Positions 1 to 8,098 of a stretch of DNA of 64,000 bases are shown here, one piece after another. This stretch comes from Nocardioides daeguensis (GTDB taxonomy: Bacteria; Actinomycetota; Actinomycetes; Propionibacteriales; Nocardioidaceae). The DNA is taken from the NCBI RefSeq assembly GCF_019192965.1, contig NZ_JAHTKU010000019.1:124001-188000 (forward strand). Reading direction: 5' to 3'. A model generated the notes under the pieces. That model was given only the letters and a program-made list of their open reading frames with translations, was not told the origin of the DNA and ran no database searches. How positions within the stretch are numbered: position 1 is the first letter of the stretch; each line of letters begins with the position of its first letter. A program made the translations under genes and the position numbers.

Positions 1-870
1 GCTGGTGTCGGTGAGGTGGACGTTCAAGACCACCTTGCGGCCGGGGATGGTGTGCCCGGTGGTTGAGGTGCGAGCGCCAGCGAGCCTCGAAACCCCCGGG
101 CCTTCCAGATCATCGGGGACGATGAGGTCGAGCGCGAGGTCCTGACGGGCGAGCTCGGCAGCGGCCTTGGAACGCCGCACGTCGAGGGACGAGTCGTCGC
201 CCAGCTTCCCGAGGACCTCGGCACGCCGGGCCACCGCGAGGTTCAGGTCGTGCCCGTCGGCGGCATCGAGCAGCCCGTCGAGGTGGACCAGGCCGTGCTC
301 GTCAACCTGACCGATGTCGAAGTGCCGGTGATCGGCCGCGTTGTTGCGGTCGGTCTCGGCCTGCTCGGGGTCGAACCGCAGCACCGCTTCGGTGATGAGG
401 CGTTCGAGCTGGGCCCACCCGACGCCGGAGGCGTTGAACAGCTGCCGGTCCACGAACGCCGCCGCTTCGGCACACAAGCCGTGGGTGAGGTCGGCGATGC
501 GTTCGGCCCGCCACGGCGCCAGCTTCCCGGCGGTCACGGCGGCGTAGACGTTCGGGAGGCGCCAGGCGCATTCGACGACCCGCCCGACATAGGCCTTCCC
601 ACCATCGGGTGACCTGCCGAGGACCGCGACGAGCTCCATCACCGCGAACTCCGAGATCAGGGGTGCGCCGGGGCCGGCGATGGGGATGCCGGTGTCGAGA
701 TAGCCCTCGGTGATCGTGGCGGCGCCTTCGGGTCCGGTGACGATGTGGTCGCCGGCCCAGGCGGCGATGTCTTCCCATTCCTCGATCACCAAGGTGTTGC
801 GGGAGCGGATCCGCTCACCCACGCGCGACAGCAGAGCTGTCGTCGAACGGGGCTGGGTTCCGAGATCCAT
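1..870 (-). CDS. DUF222 (13E12-repeat) HNH endonuclease-type protein, C-terminus cut off by the window edge
   Basis: The reverse strand is open from an ATG at 870 to the left edge (290 codons, no stop). The N-terminal part has the DUF222 style: an aromatic/Ala-rich helical region, then residues reading WRAERIADLTHGL and LDGLLDAADGHDLN, then LDLIVP and VLNVHL near the edge. Family members normally end in an HNH nuclease domain, which would lie outside the window, so nuclease activity cannot be checked. Residues encoded by about 61-94 (GVSRLAGARTSTTG) interrupt the family pattern and are a copy of a short palindromic repeat also found at 1001-1165. The insertion keeps the reading frame. These multicopy actinobacterial proteins are of unknown role and are often linked to mobile DNA. 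Confidence 0.75.
   Translation of the reverse strand, partial: MDLGTQPRSTTALLSRVGERIRSRNTLVIEEWEDIAAWAGDHIVTGPEGAATITEGYLDTGIPIAGPGAPLISEFAVMELVAVLGRSPDGGKAYVGRVVECAWRLPNVYAAVTAGKLAPWRAERIADLTHGLCAEAAAFVDRQLFNASGVGWAQLERLITEAVLRFDPEQAETDRNNAADHRHFDIGQVDEHGLVHLDGLLDAADGHDLNLAVARRAEVLGKLGDDSSLDVRRSKAAAELARQDLALDLIVPDDLEGPGVSRLAGARTSTTGHTIPGRKVVLNVHLTDTS
61..94. repeat. Short palindromic repeat inside the DUF222 gene, in frame
   Basis: The 34-base unit starts GGTTGAGGTGCGAGC and ends CCTCGAAACC. It matches the intergenic copies at 1001-1040, 1095-1130 and 1137-1165. It adds codons to the host gene without a stop or frameshift. Confidence 0.75.
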
Positions 871-1184
871 AACTGGATGCTCCCACCCACCCTCGACACA
901 ACCGAACGCCGCAAACCCGCCTGTGGACTGGCGAAACTCAACCATCGGGGTGGGGAGAACCGACGTCATGATCGGTGACAAGAGGGACTCGCGCTCCGGT
1001 GGTTGAGGTGCGACGAGCGCTAGCGAGGAGCCTCGAAACCACCGGGCCCACGGACGCGACCCGCCCACGGGAACCTTCCGGCAGCACGGCCGGAGGTTTC
1101 GAGGCTCGCTGGCGCTCGCACCTCAACCACCGGGACGGCTCGCTGGCGCTCGCACCTCAACCACCGGCCGGGGTTCGCCCGGGT
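871..1184. repeat. Intergenic stretch with three copies of a short palindromic repeat
   Basis: No gene is seen in these 314 bases. They hold copies of the repeat at 1001-1040 (forward, with a small internal insertion), 1095-1130 (reverse) and 1137-1165 (reverse, missing its first bases). The ends read GGTTTCGAGGC on one side and CACCTCAACCACC on the other. The stretch separates the start of the DUF222 gene from the 3' end of ku. A hairpin formed by the inverted copies could end ku transcription, but I see no U-tract. Confidence 0.7.
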
Positions 1185-2096
1185 TCAGCTCGCCTTCTTG
1201 GCCGTCTTCTTCGCCGCCGTCTTCTTGGCCGTGGCCCTCTTCGCCGGAGCCTTCTTGGCGGCGGTCTTCTTGGTCGTCTTCTTCGCCGCCGTCTTCTTGG
1301 CGGCCGGCTTCTCGTCGGTCTCGCCGCGCGACGACTTGGCGGCCTCGACCGAGCGCTGGAGCGCGGCGAGCAGGTCGACGACCTCGCCGCCGGTCTTGGC
1401 GGAGGTCTCGGTGCGCTGCACCTCGCCGCCCTCGATCTTCGCCTTCACGACGGCCTGGACCGCGTCGGCGTAGTCGTCCTCGAACTCGGACGGGTCGAAG
1501 TCCCCGGCGAGCGTCTCGACGAGCATGTGCGCCATCTTGACCTCGGCGTCCTTGACCTCGCCGGTCTCGACGGAGAAGTCGGGCTTGCGGATCTCGTCGG
1601 GCCACATCATCGTCTGCAGCACGATCACGTCGTCGCGCACCCGCAGCACGGCGGTGGTCACCCGCTGCCGCAGCGCGACCGTCACGACCGCCATCCGGTC
1701 GGCGTCGAGCAGGGCCTGACGGAGCAGGGCGTACGGCTTGGCGCCGGTGCCCTCCGGCTCGAGGTAGTAGGACTTCTCGAACAGCATCGGGTCGATCTGG
1801 TCGCTCGGCACGAACTTCTCGACCGCGATCTCCCGCGACGAGGTGGTCGGCAGGTTCGCCATGTCGTCGTCGGTGAGGACGACCATCTCGCCGTCCTCGG
1901 TCTCGTACCCCTTCGCGATGTCGGAGTAGGGCACCTCCTCGCCGTCGATCGAGCACACCCGCTGGTACTTGATCCGGCCGCCGTCCTTGGCGTGGACCTG
2001 TCGGAACGAGACGTCGTGGCTCTCGGTCGCGCTGTACAGCTTGACCGGCACGCTGACGAGGCCGAAGGACACGGCCCCCTTCCAGATCGCACGCAT
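1185..2096 (-). CDS. ku: Non-homologous end-joining protein Ku
   Basis: The 303-residue protein starts MRAIWKGAVSFGLVSVPVKL, the hallmark of bacterial Ku, and carries the family's central beta-barrel (for example RVCSIDGEEVPYSDIAKGYE near residue 50). Bacterial Ku forms a homodimeric ring on DNA ends and recruits LigD-type ligase and polymerase. From about residue 255 the tail is almost entirely Lys/Ala repeats (AAKKTAAKKTTKK style). Such lysine-rich tails, known from actinobacterial Ku, bind DNA and aid threading inward. The gene is divergent from the ligase gene, with only 35 bases between start codons, which supports joint expression. The start is the first ATG of the conserved N-terminus. 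Confidence 0.95.
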   Translation of the reverse strand: MRAIWKGAVSFGLVSVPVKLYSATESHDVSFRQVHAKDGGRIKYQRVCSIDGEEVPYSDIAKGYETEDGEMVVLTDDDMANLPTTSSREIAVEKFVPSDQIDPMLFEKSYYLEPEGTGAKPYALLRQALLDADRMAVVTVALRQRVTTAVLRVRDDVIVLQTMMWPDEIRKPDFSVETGEVKDAEVKMAHMLVETLAGDFDPSEFEDDYADAVQAVVKAKIEGGEVQRTETSAKTGGEVVDLLAALQRSVEAAKSSRGETDEKPAAKKTAAKKTTKKTAAKKAPAKRATAKKTAAKKTAKKAS

Positions 2097-2131
2097 GGGT
2101 CGAGCCTACGCCGTAGCGGCATGATGGGCGC

Positions 2132-3079
2132 GTGCCCGACCTGCGCCCGATGCTCGCCACCGCCGGCACCCACGTGCCGACGGGCGAGGAGTGGCGCCAC
2201 GAGGTCAAGTGGGACGGTGTCCGTGCGCTCGCCGCCCTCGGGGGCGACCCGGCCGGCGGCGTCACGCTCACCAGCCGCAACGGCAACCGGATCACCCCCG
2301 CCTGGCCCGAGCTGGTCACGCCGCCGGCCGGTGTGCGGGACCTCGTGGTCGACGGCGAGATCATCGCGCTCAACGAGCGCGGCCTGCCCGACTTCCGGGT
2401 CCTGGCCGAGCGGATGCACGTCCGCAACGCCGCCACGGTCGCCCGACTCGCGGCGCGGATCAGCGCGACGTACATGGTCTTCGACGTGCTCCGGCTCGAC
2501 GGCGAGGACCTGTGCGCCCTGCCGCTGCGCGAACGCCGCCGGCGGCTCACCGACCTCGACCTCGGCCGGTCCGGTTGGCAGGTCCCGACGACGTACGACG
2601 ACGGCGCCATGCTCTACGAGGCGACCCGCGCGCAGGGCCTGGAGGGCATCGTCAGCAAACGCCTCGACTCCACCTACCGGCCCGGTGAGCGCAGCCCCCA
2701 CTGGCTGAAGTTCCCGCACCGCCACCGCGGCTCCTTCGTCGTCGGCGGCTGGCGCGCGCAGGTCGGCACGAGCGACCGGCTGGCGGCGCTGCTGGTGGGG
2801 GAGCCGACCGCCGGCGGGCTGGCCTACCGCGGCCGGGTCGGCAGCGGGATCGGGCCGAAGCAGTCCCGCGCCCTCACGACGCTGCTCGCGCCGCTGGCCC
2901 GCACGTCCAGTCCGTTCGCGGACGACGTGCCACGGGTCGACTCCGACGGCACGGTCTGGGTGGAGCCGGTCGTCGTGGTCGACGTCGACACGCACGGGCT
3001 CGGCTACGAACGGCTCCGCCAGCCGTCGTACCAGGGCGTGCGGACCGACCTCACGCCGGACGACCTCCAGGAGTCCTGA
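2132..3079 (+). CDS. ATP-dependent DNA ligase of the LigD ligase-domain type
   Basis: The 315-residue protein has the adenylation motif KWDG, with the nucleophilic Lys at residue 26 (context HEVKWDGVRAL), an EGIVSK motif near residue 170, and a C-terminal OB-fold region. Its length fits a free-standing ligase domain, so this is a split version of LigD lacking the polymerase and 3'-phosphoesterase modules. It seals nicks or ends held by Ku. The start is a GTG at 2132. Its TGA overlaps the ATG of the polymerase gene (TGATG at 3077-3081), so the two are translationally coupled. ku is divergent just upstream. Confidence 0.9.
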   Translation: MPDLRPMLATAGTHVPTGEEWRHEVKWDGVRALAALGGDPAGGVTLTSRNGNRITPAWPELVTPPAGVRDLVVDGEIIALNERGLPDFRVLAERMHVRNAATVARLAARISATYMVFDVLRLDGEDLCALPLRERRRRLTDLDLGRSGWQVPTTYDDGAMLYEATRAQGLEGIVSKRLDSTYRPGERSPHWLKFPHRHRGSFVVGGWRAQVGTSDRLAALLVGEPTAGGLAYRGRVGSGIGPKQSRALTTLLAPLARTSSPFADDVPRVDSDGTVWVEPVVVVDVDTHGLGYERLRQPSYQGVRTDLTPDDLQES

Positions 3080-3996
3080 TGGCGAGGAAGACCGACCACC
3101 CGCAGACCGAGGTGCGCGTCGACGTCGAAGGCCGCACCCTGCGGCTGACCAACCTCGAGAAGGTGCTCTACCCGAGCACCGGCACGACCAAGGGCGAGGT
3201 GCTCGACTACTACGTGCGGGTGGCGCCGGTGCTGCTCCCGCATCTCGCCGGCCGCCCGGTCACCCGGATCCGCTGGCCGCACGGGGTCGGCGACATGAGC
3301 TTCTTCGAGAAGAACGCACCCCGGGGCACCCCGAGCTGGGTGCGCACCGCCGAGGTGCCGACGACCGGCAGCCGTGGCCCGAGCCGGCACGGCGAGACCC
3401 TGGTCTTCCCGATCATCGAGGACCTTCCGACACTGGTGTGGGCGGTCAACCTCGCCGCCCTCGAGCTCCACGTCCACCAGTGGACCGTCGACGCCGACGA
3501 CGAGCCGGTCGGTGCCGACCGGATCGTCATCGACCTCGACCCCGGCGAGCCCGCCGGGCTCCACGAGTGCTGCCAGGTGGCCCTGCATGTGCGCGAGGCG
3601 CTCGCCGCGCGCGACCTCGACGCCGTCGCGGTCACCAGCGGCAGCAAGGGCCTCCACCTCTACGCAGCGCTCGCCGAGCCGCTGCCGTCGGCGCGGACCA
3701 GCGAGCTCGCGAAGGAGATCGCCGAGGAGCTCCAGGCGGCCCGTCCCGAGCTGGTCACCGCGACCATGACCAAGACCCGCCGGCGCGGCAAGGTCTTCCT
3801 CGACTGGTCGCAGAACGCCGGCTCGAAGACGACCGTGGCGCCGTACTCCCTGCGCGGCACCCCGCGCCCCCAGGTCGCCACCCCGATCCGCTGGGACGAG
3901 GTCGCCGCGGGTGCCGAGGACCCGCTCGGGATCGACCAGTTCGCGCCGGCCCAGGTGCTCGAGCGGGTCGAGAAGTACGGCGACCTGTTCGTCTGA
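3079..3996 (+). CDS. LigD-type NHEJ polymerase (archaeo-eukaryotic primase fold)
   Basis: The 305-residue protein matches the polymerase module of LigD: LTNLEKVLYPSTG near residue 28, then FFEKNAPRGTPSW near residue 75. The metal-binding DLDPG motif is at about residues 151-155, with TSGSKGLHLY further on. This family adds nucleotides or ribonucleotides at broken ends during end joining. It is encoded as a separate protein, coupled to the ligase gene and facing away from ku. No 3'-phosphoesterase module is seen in the window. Confidence 0.92.
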   Translation: MARKTDHPQTEVRVDVEGRTLRLTNLEKVLYPSTGTTKGEVLDYYVRVAPVLLPHLAGRPVTRIRWPHGVGDMSFFEKNAPRGTPSWVRTAEVPTTGSRGPSRHGETLVFPIIEDLPTLVWAVNLAALELHVHQWTVDADDEPVGADRIVIDLDPGEPAGLHECCQVALHVREALAARDLDAVAVTSGSKGLHLYAALAEPLPSARTSELAKEIAEELQAARPELVTATMTKTRRRGKVFLDWSQNAGSKTTVAPYSLRGTPRPQVATPIRWDEVAAGAEDPLGIDQFAPAQVLERVEKYGDLFV

Positions 3997-4001
3997 GCCG
4001 G

Positions 4002-4373
4002 TCAGCCGAGCCGGCGCCGCATCGGGTAGACGTCGAACTCGGTGACCGCCCCCGCCGGGTCGCCCCCGGACCCGACCGCGTGCGCCACCTCGTCGGGGGA
4101 GACGGCGTGGTCGGCCTCGTCGAGGGTGGCGTCGATGAGCATCTGGAACTCCGGCGAGGGATGGTCGACCCGCTGCGGCGTGGTGTCGATCCGCCATCCT
4201 GCGCGGCCGAGCTCGTTGAACAGACCCATCAGGGTCGTGTTCTTCTCCGCGGCGATGCCCTCGAAGCCGTCGGCCGCCTCGATCAGGTAGACCGGCCGGA
4301 GCACGGCGAGCGCGGCAACGTCGTACAGCGGCACCCACAGGCGCGCGTACTCGTAGGACCGCTTCGCGCTCAT
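4002..4373 (-). CDS. Conserved hypothetical protein, 123 residues
   Basis: I do not recognise a named family. The start MSAKRSYEYARLWVPLYD and the segment LMGLFNELGRAGWRIDTT resemble the pattern of small DUF4177-like proteins (Y-E-Y start, then L-N-x-L-G-x-x-G-W), but this is a weak resemblance. There is no signal peptide or membrane segment. It is convergent with the polymerase gene (6 bases between stops) and lies 28 bases downstream of the phosphatase gene in the same direction, so the two may be cotranscribed. Confidence 0.6.
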   Translation of the reverse strand: MSAKRSYEYARLWVPLYDVAALAVLRPVYLIEAADGFEGIAAEKNTTLMGLFNELGRAGWRIDTTPQRVDHPSPEFQMLIDATLDEADHAVSPDEVAHAVGSGGDPAGAVTEFDVYPMRRRLG

Positions 4374-4401
4374 CTGTCCAGTGTAGGACCCACGCTGACG
4401 G

Positions 4402-5220
4402 TCAGGCAGAGCGCAGCGGACGGACGGCGGCCGGGCCGACCACGTTCGCCAGGTCGGCGGCCGCGCCGAGGACCATCCCGTTGGCCGCGACCGCCGCGGC
4501 GTCCACCACGTCGGCGACGATGGCCGTCACGTTGTCACGGCTGCCCGCGTCGAGCGCGGCCAGCACCAGTCGGTCGACGGCCATCGTGCGGTTCTCGACG
4601 CCGAGGCCGAGCGCGATCGCGGCGGGGGAGAGCACGTCGGTGAGGCCGTCGCTGCACAGCAGCACCCGGTCGCCGGGGCGCAGGTCGAGCAGCAGCAGGT
4701 CGGGATCGGGGACGTGCTCGCCGTCGACGGCCTGCAGCACCACGTTGCGGTACGGCGACGCGGCGGCCTGCGCGGCGGTGAGCTGCCCGGTGTCGACCAT
4801 CGACTGGACCAGGGTCTGGTCGTGCGTGAGCTGGCTGAGCTCGCCGCTGCGCAGCAGGTAGGCCCGGGAGTCGCCGACGTGGGCCAGGGCGGTGTGGATG
4901 CCGTCGGTCAGCACCGCGGTGAGTGTGGTCGCCATGCCGGCGCGGCGCGGGTCGGCGGTGATCCCGGCGGCCAGCTGGGCGTGCGCCTCGCGGGCGGCTG
5001 CCCCGAGCAGGCGCGCCGGCTCGTGACCCGGGTGGGCCAGGGCGCGGGCGCTGACGACATAGGTCGTCGTCGCTGCGGCGACCTCCCCGGCCTCGGCGCC
5101 CCCGACGCCGTCGGCGACGCAGAGCAGGTAGGGGCCGGCGAACCCGGCGTCCTCGTTGTCGGCGCGGACGCGACCGGTGTCGCTGCGCGCGGCGAAGCGG
5201 AACTGGAGCACCGTGCTCAC
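4402..5220 (-). CDS. PP2C-family serine/threonine protein phosphatase
   Basis: The 272-residue protein carries the metal-binding motifs of PP2C phosphatases in order: RADNEDAG near residue 20, VADGVGG near residue 36, HVGDSRAYLL near residue 117, LLCSDGLTDVL near residue 192 and SRDNVTAIV near residue 232. It is a soluble single-domain enzyme without a transmembrane tail. It probably dephosphorylates targets of Ser/Thr kinases, but no kinase gene is in this window. The start is GTG at 5220. Directly upstream is a block of three 77-base tandem repeats, so its promoter must lie inside or beyond them. Confidence 0.9.
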   Translation of the reverse strand: MSTVLQFRFAARSDTGRVRADNEDAGFAGPYLLCVADGVGGAEAGEVAAATTTYVVSARALAHPGHEPARLLGAAAREAHAQLAAGITADPRRAGMATTLTAVLTDGIHTALAHVGDSRAYLLRSGELSQLTHDQTLVQSMVDTGQLTAAQAAASPYRNVVLQAVDGEHVPDPDLLLLDLRPGDRVLLCSDGLTDVLSPAAIALGLGVENRTMAVDRLVLAALDAGSRDNVTAIVADVVDAAAVAANGMVLGAAADLANVVGPAAVRPLRSA

Positions 5221-5270
5221 CTCCCGGGGTCGTACCTGTTCAACGCCCGGGAGGGGCTGCGGAGTTCCTC

Positions 5271-5501
5271 AGCTGCGGGTCTCGAGGCGACTTCGCAAGC
5301 TCAGTCGCGCCTCGACCAGCGACTTCTTCCGCTGCTTCGCTCCGCTCAGCTGCGGGTCTCGAGGCGACTTCGCAGGCTCAGTCGCGCCTCGACCAGCGAC
5401 TTCTTCCGCTGCTTCGCTCCGCTCAGCTGCGGGTCTCGAGGCGACTTCGCAGGCTCAGTCGCGCCTCGACCAGCGACTTCTTCCGCTGCTTCGCTCCGCT
5501 C
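5271..5501. repeat. Three perfect-length 77-base tandem repeats
   Basis: Units start at 5271, 5348 and 5425, each beginning AGCTGCGGGTCTCGAGGCGA; a partial fourth (AGCTGCGG) begins at 5502. Units 2 and 3 look identical; unit 1 has one change (GCAAGC for GCAGGC). Each unit contains an imperfect inverted repeat (GAGGCGACT / AGTCGCGCCTC). The array fills nearly all of the gap between the PP2C start and the DUF3107 stop. The stop codon of the DUF3107 gene (5500-5502) falls on the border of the array. Confidence 0.9.
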
Positions 5502-5730
5502 AGCTGCGGAAGCCGACCTGTCCGGCGGTGCTGCGGCCGATCTCGACGTAGGCGAGCTTGGCGGTCGGGACGACGGTGACCTTGCCCTTGGTGTCGGTCA
5601 GCGTGATCACGCCGTCACCCGCCGCGAAGGCGTCGGCGACCTGCTTGGCGACCGCTTCGTTGGACTCGTCGGTCTCGATGACCAGCTCACGGGCGGTGTT
5701 CTGCACACCGATCTTGACCTCGACGGTCAT
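5500..5730 (-). CDS. DUF3107 family small protein (TB9.4-like)
   Basis: The 76-residue protein starts MTVEVKIGVQNTARELVIET and matches DUF3107, a small conserved actinobacterial protein of unknown function (Rv3208A/TB9.4 in M. tuberculosis). It lies next to a TetR regulator and moeZ, as in mycobacteria. The last codons and the stop overlap the edge of a tandem-repeat array. It is 50 bases downstream of the TetR gene on the same strand. Confidence 0.88.
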   Translation of the reverse strand: MTVEVKIGVQNTARELVIETDESNEAVAKQVADAFAAGDGVITLTDTKGKVTVVPTAKLAYVEIGRSTAGQVGFRS

Positions 5731-5780
5731 GGTCACACTCCTCGTTCGTGGGGACGCCAGCCTAGCCAGACGCCGGTCGC

Positions 5781-6431
5781 TCAGTGCTCGTCGGTCTTCG
5801 GGTAGCCGCGGATGCCGCGCCACGCGAGCCCCGCCACGAGGGCGGTGGCCTCGTCGCGACCCAGGCCGGCCATCGCGCCGTCGTTCTCGGTGAGCCAGAA
5901 CCGGGCGCTGACCTGCGCCATTCCCACCAGCGACACGGCGAGCAGCTGCGAGGCGGCCGACGGGAGGTTGGTGTCGTCCTCGATCACCGCGGCGATCATC
6001 GCGGCGCACTCGGTCGTGACCCGGTCGACGTGGCCGCGTACGGCGGGCTCGTTGGTCAGGTCGGACTCGAACACCAGCCGGAAGGCCCCCGTGTCGTGCC
6101 CGACGTAGGCGTAGAACGCGTCGATCGCGGCCGCGACGCGCAGCTTGTTGTCCTGGGTGGACTCCAGGGCCCGGCGGCAGTTGGCGATGATCGAGTCGCA
6201 CGCGGCGTCGAGGATCGCGAGGTAGAGCTCCAGCTTGCCGGGGAAGTGCTGGTAGAGCACCGGCTTCGACACCCCGGCCCGTTCGGCGATGTCGTCCATC
6301 GCCGCGGCATGGTAGCCGTGGGCCACGAAGACCTCGAGCGCGGCGGAGAGCAGCTGCGCGCGCCGCTCGCGCCGCGGGAGTCGTACGCCGCGGGGCCGCG
6401 GCTCGTCCAGGTCGAACTGCTCGGTCACCAC
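5781..6431 (-). CDS. TetR-family transcriptional regulator
   Basis: The 216-residue protein has an N-terminal helix-turn-helix: RRAQLLSAALEVFVAHGYHA (about residues 22-41), then MDDIAERAGVSKPVLYQHF. This is the TetR DNA-binding signature. The C-terminal ligand-binding part is all-helical. The start is GTG at 6431 (a second GTG follows at 6428). It is divergent from moeZ with about 160 bases between them, so it could control moeZ and its own transcription. The position matches Rv3208 of M. tuberculosis. The ligand is unknown. Confidence 0.9.
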   Translation of the reverse strand: MVTEQFDLDEPRPRGVRLPRRERRAQLLSAALEVFVAHGYHAAAMDDIAERAGVSKPVLYQHFPGKLELYLAILDAACDSIIANCRRALESTQDNKLRVAAAIDAFYAYVGHDTGAFRLVFESDLTNEPAVRGHVDRVTTECAAMIAAVIEDDTNLPSAASQLLAVSLVGMAQVSARFWLTENDGAMAGLGRDEATALVAGLAWRGIRGYPKTDEH

Positions 6432-6593
6432 GCACCGAGCCTACTCGCTGGTAGCCCGGGTCCGGATGGCGGGACGTGGCGACCCCTCCCCGGACCCGGC
6501 AGGGACCATGGAGGGGTCGAGGGAACAGTCGGGGCCAACGCAGCGTTGCGCCCTGGACCCCCCATCCACCTGCAGTACTCGAGGAGCAACACC

Positions 6594-7802
6594 GTGAGCT
6601 TTCCCGCGCTGGTCGAGCCGGCCGCCGAGCTGACCATCGACGAGGTCCGCCGCTACAGCCGCCACCTGATCATCCCCGACGTCGCGATGGACGGTCAGAA
6701 GCGCCTCAAGAACGCCAAGGTTCTCGTGATCGGCGCGGGCGGTCTCGGCAGCCCGGCGCTGCTCTACCTGGCCGCGGCCGGCGTCGGCACGCTCGGCATC
6801 GCCGAGTTCGACGAGGTCGACGAGTCCAACCTGCAGCGCCAGGTCATCCACGGCATGTCCGACCTCGGCAAGGCCAAGGGTCTCTCGGCCAAGGAGTCGA
6901 TCCTCGAGATCAACCCGCTGGTCAACGTGGTCCTCCACGAGGAGCGCCTCGACAACGACAACGTGATGGACGTCTTCCGGGGCTACGACCTGATCGTCGA
7001 CGGCACCGACAACTTCGCCACGCGCTACATGGTCAACGACGCGGCGTACTTCCTGGGGATCCCGTACGTGTGGGGCTCGATCTACCGCTTCGACGGCCAG
7101 GCCTCGGTCTTCGCGCCGACGATGGCCGACGACGCCCCCTGCTACCGCTGCCTCTACCCGGAGCCGCCGCCGCCGGGCATGGTCCCCTCGTGCGCCGAGG
7201 GCGGCGTGCTGGGCGTGCTGTGCGCGTCGATCGGCTCGATCCAGGTCAACGAGGCGATCAAGCTGCTGATCGGCGCCGGCGACCCGGCCATCGGCAAGCT
7301 GGTCATCTACGACGCACTCGAGCTGGAGTGGCGCAAGCTGAAGGTCCGCAAGGACCCCAACTGCGCGCTGTGCGGCGAGAACCCCACCGTCACCGGCCTG
7401 ATCGACTACGACGCCTTCTGCGGCGCGATCTCCGAGGAGGCCGCCGACGCCGCCGTCGACGCCACCATCTCGGTCACCCAGCTCGCCTCGATGATCAAGG
7501 AGAAGGAGGAGGGCGGCCGCGACTTCGTCCTGGTCGACGTGCGCGAGCCCGCCGAGGCCGAGATCAACCACATCCCCGGCGCGGTCCTCATCCCCAAGGG
7601 CGACTTCCTCAACGGCACCGCCCTGGCCCAGCTGCCGCCGGTCGACTCCGGCAAGCAGGTCGTCCTGCACTGCAAGAGCGGCGTCCGCTCGGCCGAGTGC
7701 CTGGCGATCGTCAAGGGCGCCGGGTACGACGACGCGGTCCACGTGGGTGGCGGCGTCGTGGCGTGGGTCAACCAGATCGACCCGAGCCAGCCGTCGTACT
7801 GA
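6594..7802 (+). CDS. moeZ: MoeZ-like sulfur-carrier adenylyltransferase/sulfurtransferase
   Basis: The 402-residue protein has an E1-like ThiF/MoeB domain (VLVIGAGGLGSPALLYLA at about residues 43-60, Zn-binding CYRCLYPEP and CALCGE) and a C-terminal rhodanese domain with active-site Cys in LHCKSGVRS near residue 360. It adenylates and thiolates small ubiquitin-like carrier proteins such as MoaD, CysO or ThiS. The GTG at 6594 is chosen because a GAGGAG ribosome-binding site precedes it at a suitable distance and homology starts there; the frame is open far upstream but without similarity. A strong terminator hairpin follows. moaE in the same window fits a link to molybdopterin. Confidence 0.93.
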   Translation: MSFPALVEPAAELTIDEVRRYSRHLIIPDVAMDGQKRLKNAKVLVIGAGGLGSPALLYLAAAGVGTLGIAEFDEVDESNLQRQVIHGMSDLGKAKGLSAKESILEINPLVNVVLHEERLDNDNVMDVFRGYDLIVDGTDNFATRYMVNDAAYFLGIPYVWGSIYRFDGQASVFAPTMADDAPCYRCLYPEPPPPGMVPSCAEGGVLGVLCASIGSIQVNEAIKLLIGAGDPAIGKLVIYDALELEWRKLKVRKDPNCALCGENPTVTGLIDYDAFCGAISEEAADAAVDATISVTQLASMIKEKEEGGRDFVLVDVREPAEAEINHIPGAVLIPKGDFLNGTALAQLPPVDSGKQVVLHCKSGVRSAECLAIVKGAGYDDAVHVGGGVVAWVNQIDPSQPSY

Positions 7803-7831
7803 TGACCGGCTGCGCCGGCTGAACGGCGAAC

Positions 7832-7863
7832 GGGCCCCGCGATCCACCCGGATCGCGGGGCCC
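7832..7863. terminator. Terminator hairpin after moeZ
   Basis: A perfect 14-base inverted repeat (GGGCCCCGCGATCC, 7832-7845, and its complement at 7850-7863) surrounds a 4-base loop, starting 29 bases after the moeZ stop. The tail is CGTCCTTGTC rather than a clean T-run, which is common in high-GC actinobacteria. Confidence 0.8.
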
Positions 7864-8098
7864 GTCCTTGTCCCCGATCGTGGTGGCGCGCCGGGACCAC
7901 GGCGAAGATCTGCCGCCGTTCTCGCCCGAGCGCGCTCGCGCCCGTGACCGCGACGCCGCGCGATCGTTGTCCTGGCACGCGGCCTTGTGGCAGCGTCGCA
8001 CCAACCGGAGGGCGTCCGGGCCGGCCCGGGCTGCACCGAGGGAGCATCGGGAGCCCCGTTCGATCGGACGGGGCTCTCTCCGTCCCGGGGGCCACGGC
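7864..8098. other. Intergenic region before the ATL gene, with a second hairpin
   Basis: With the moeZ terminator, about 295 bases lie between moeZ and the ATL gene. A 9-base inverted repeat (GAGCCCCGT at 8051-8059, ACGGGGCTC at 8068-8076) followed by TCTC looks terminator-like. It lies just 23 bases upstream of the ATL start. The ATL frame is open back to 7868, but that stretch has no similarity to the family. Confidence 0.45.

Noticed and set aside
5271..5501. CRISPR array
   Set aside because: The repeats are head-to-tail without unique spacers, and no cas genes are present. No CRISPR array is seen elsewhere in the window.
5784..6593. N-terminal extension of MoeZ by about 270 codons
   Set aside because: It runs antisense through the TetR gene and has no similarity. 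The GTG at 6594 has a good ribosome-binding site and matches family length.
7868..8098. 77-codon extension upstream of the ATL
   Set aside because: It crosses a terminator-like hairpin, and ATLs are about 100 residues. The extension is Arg/Ala-rich without similarity.
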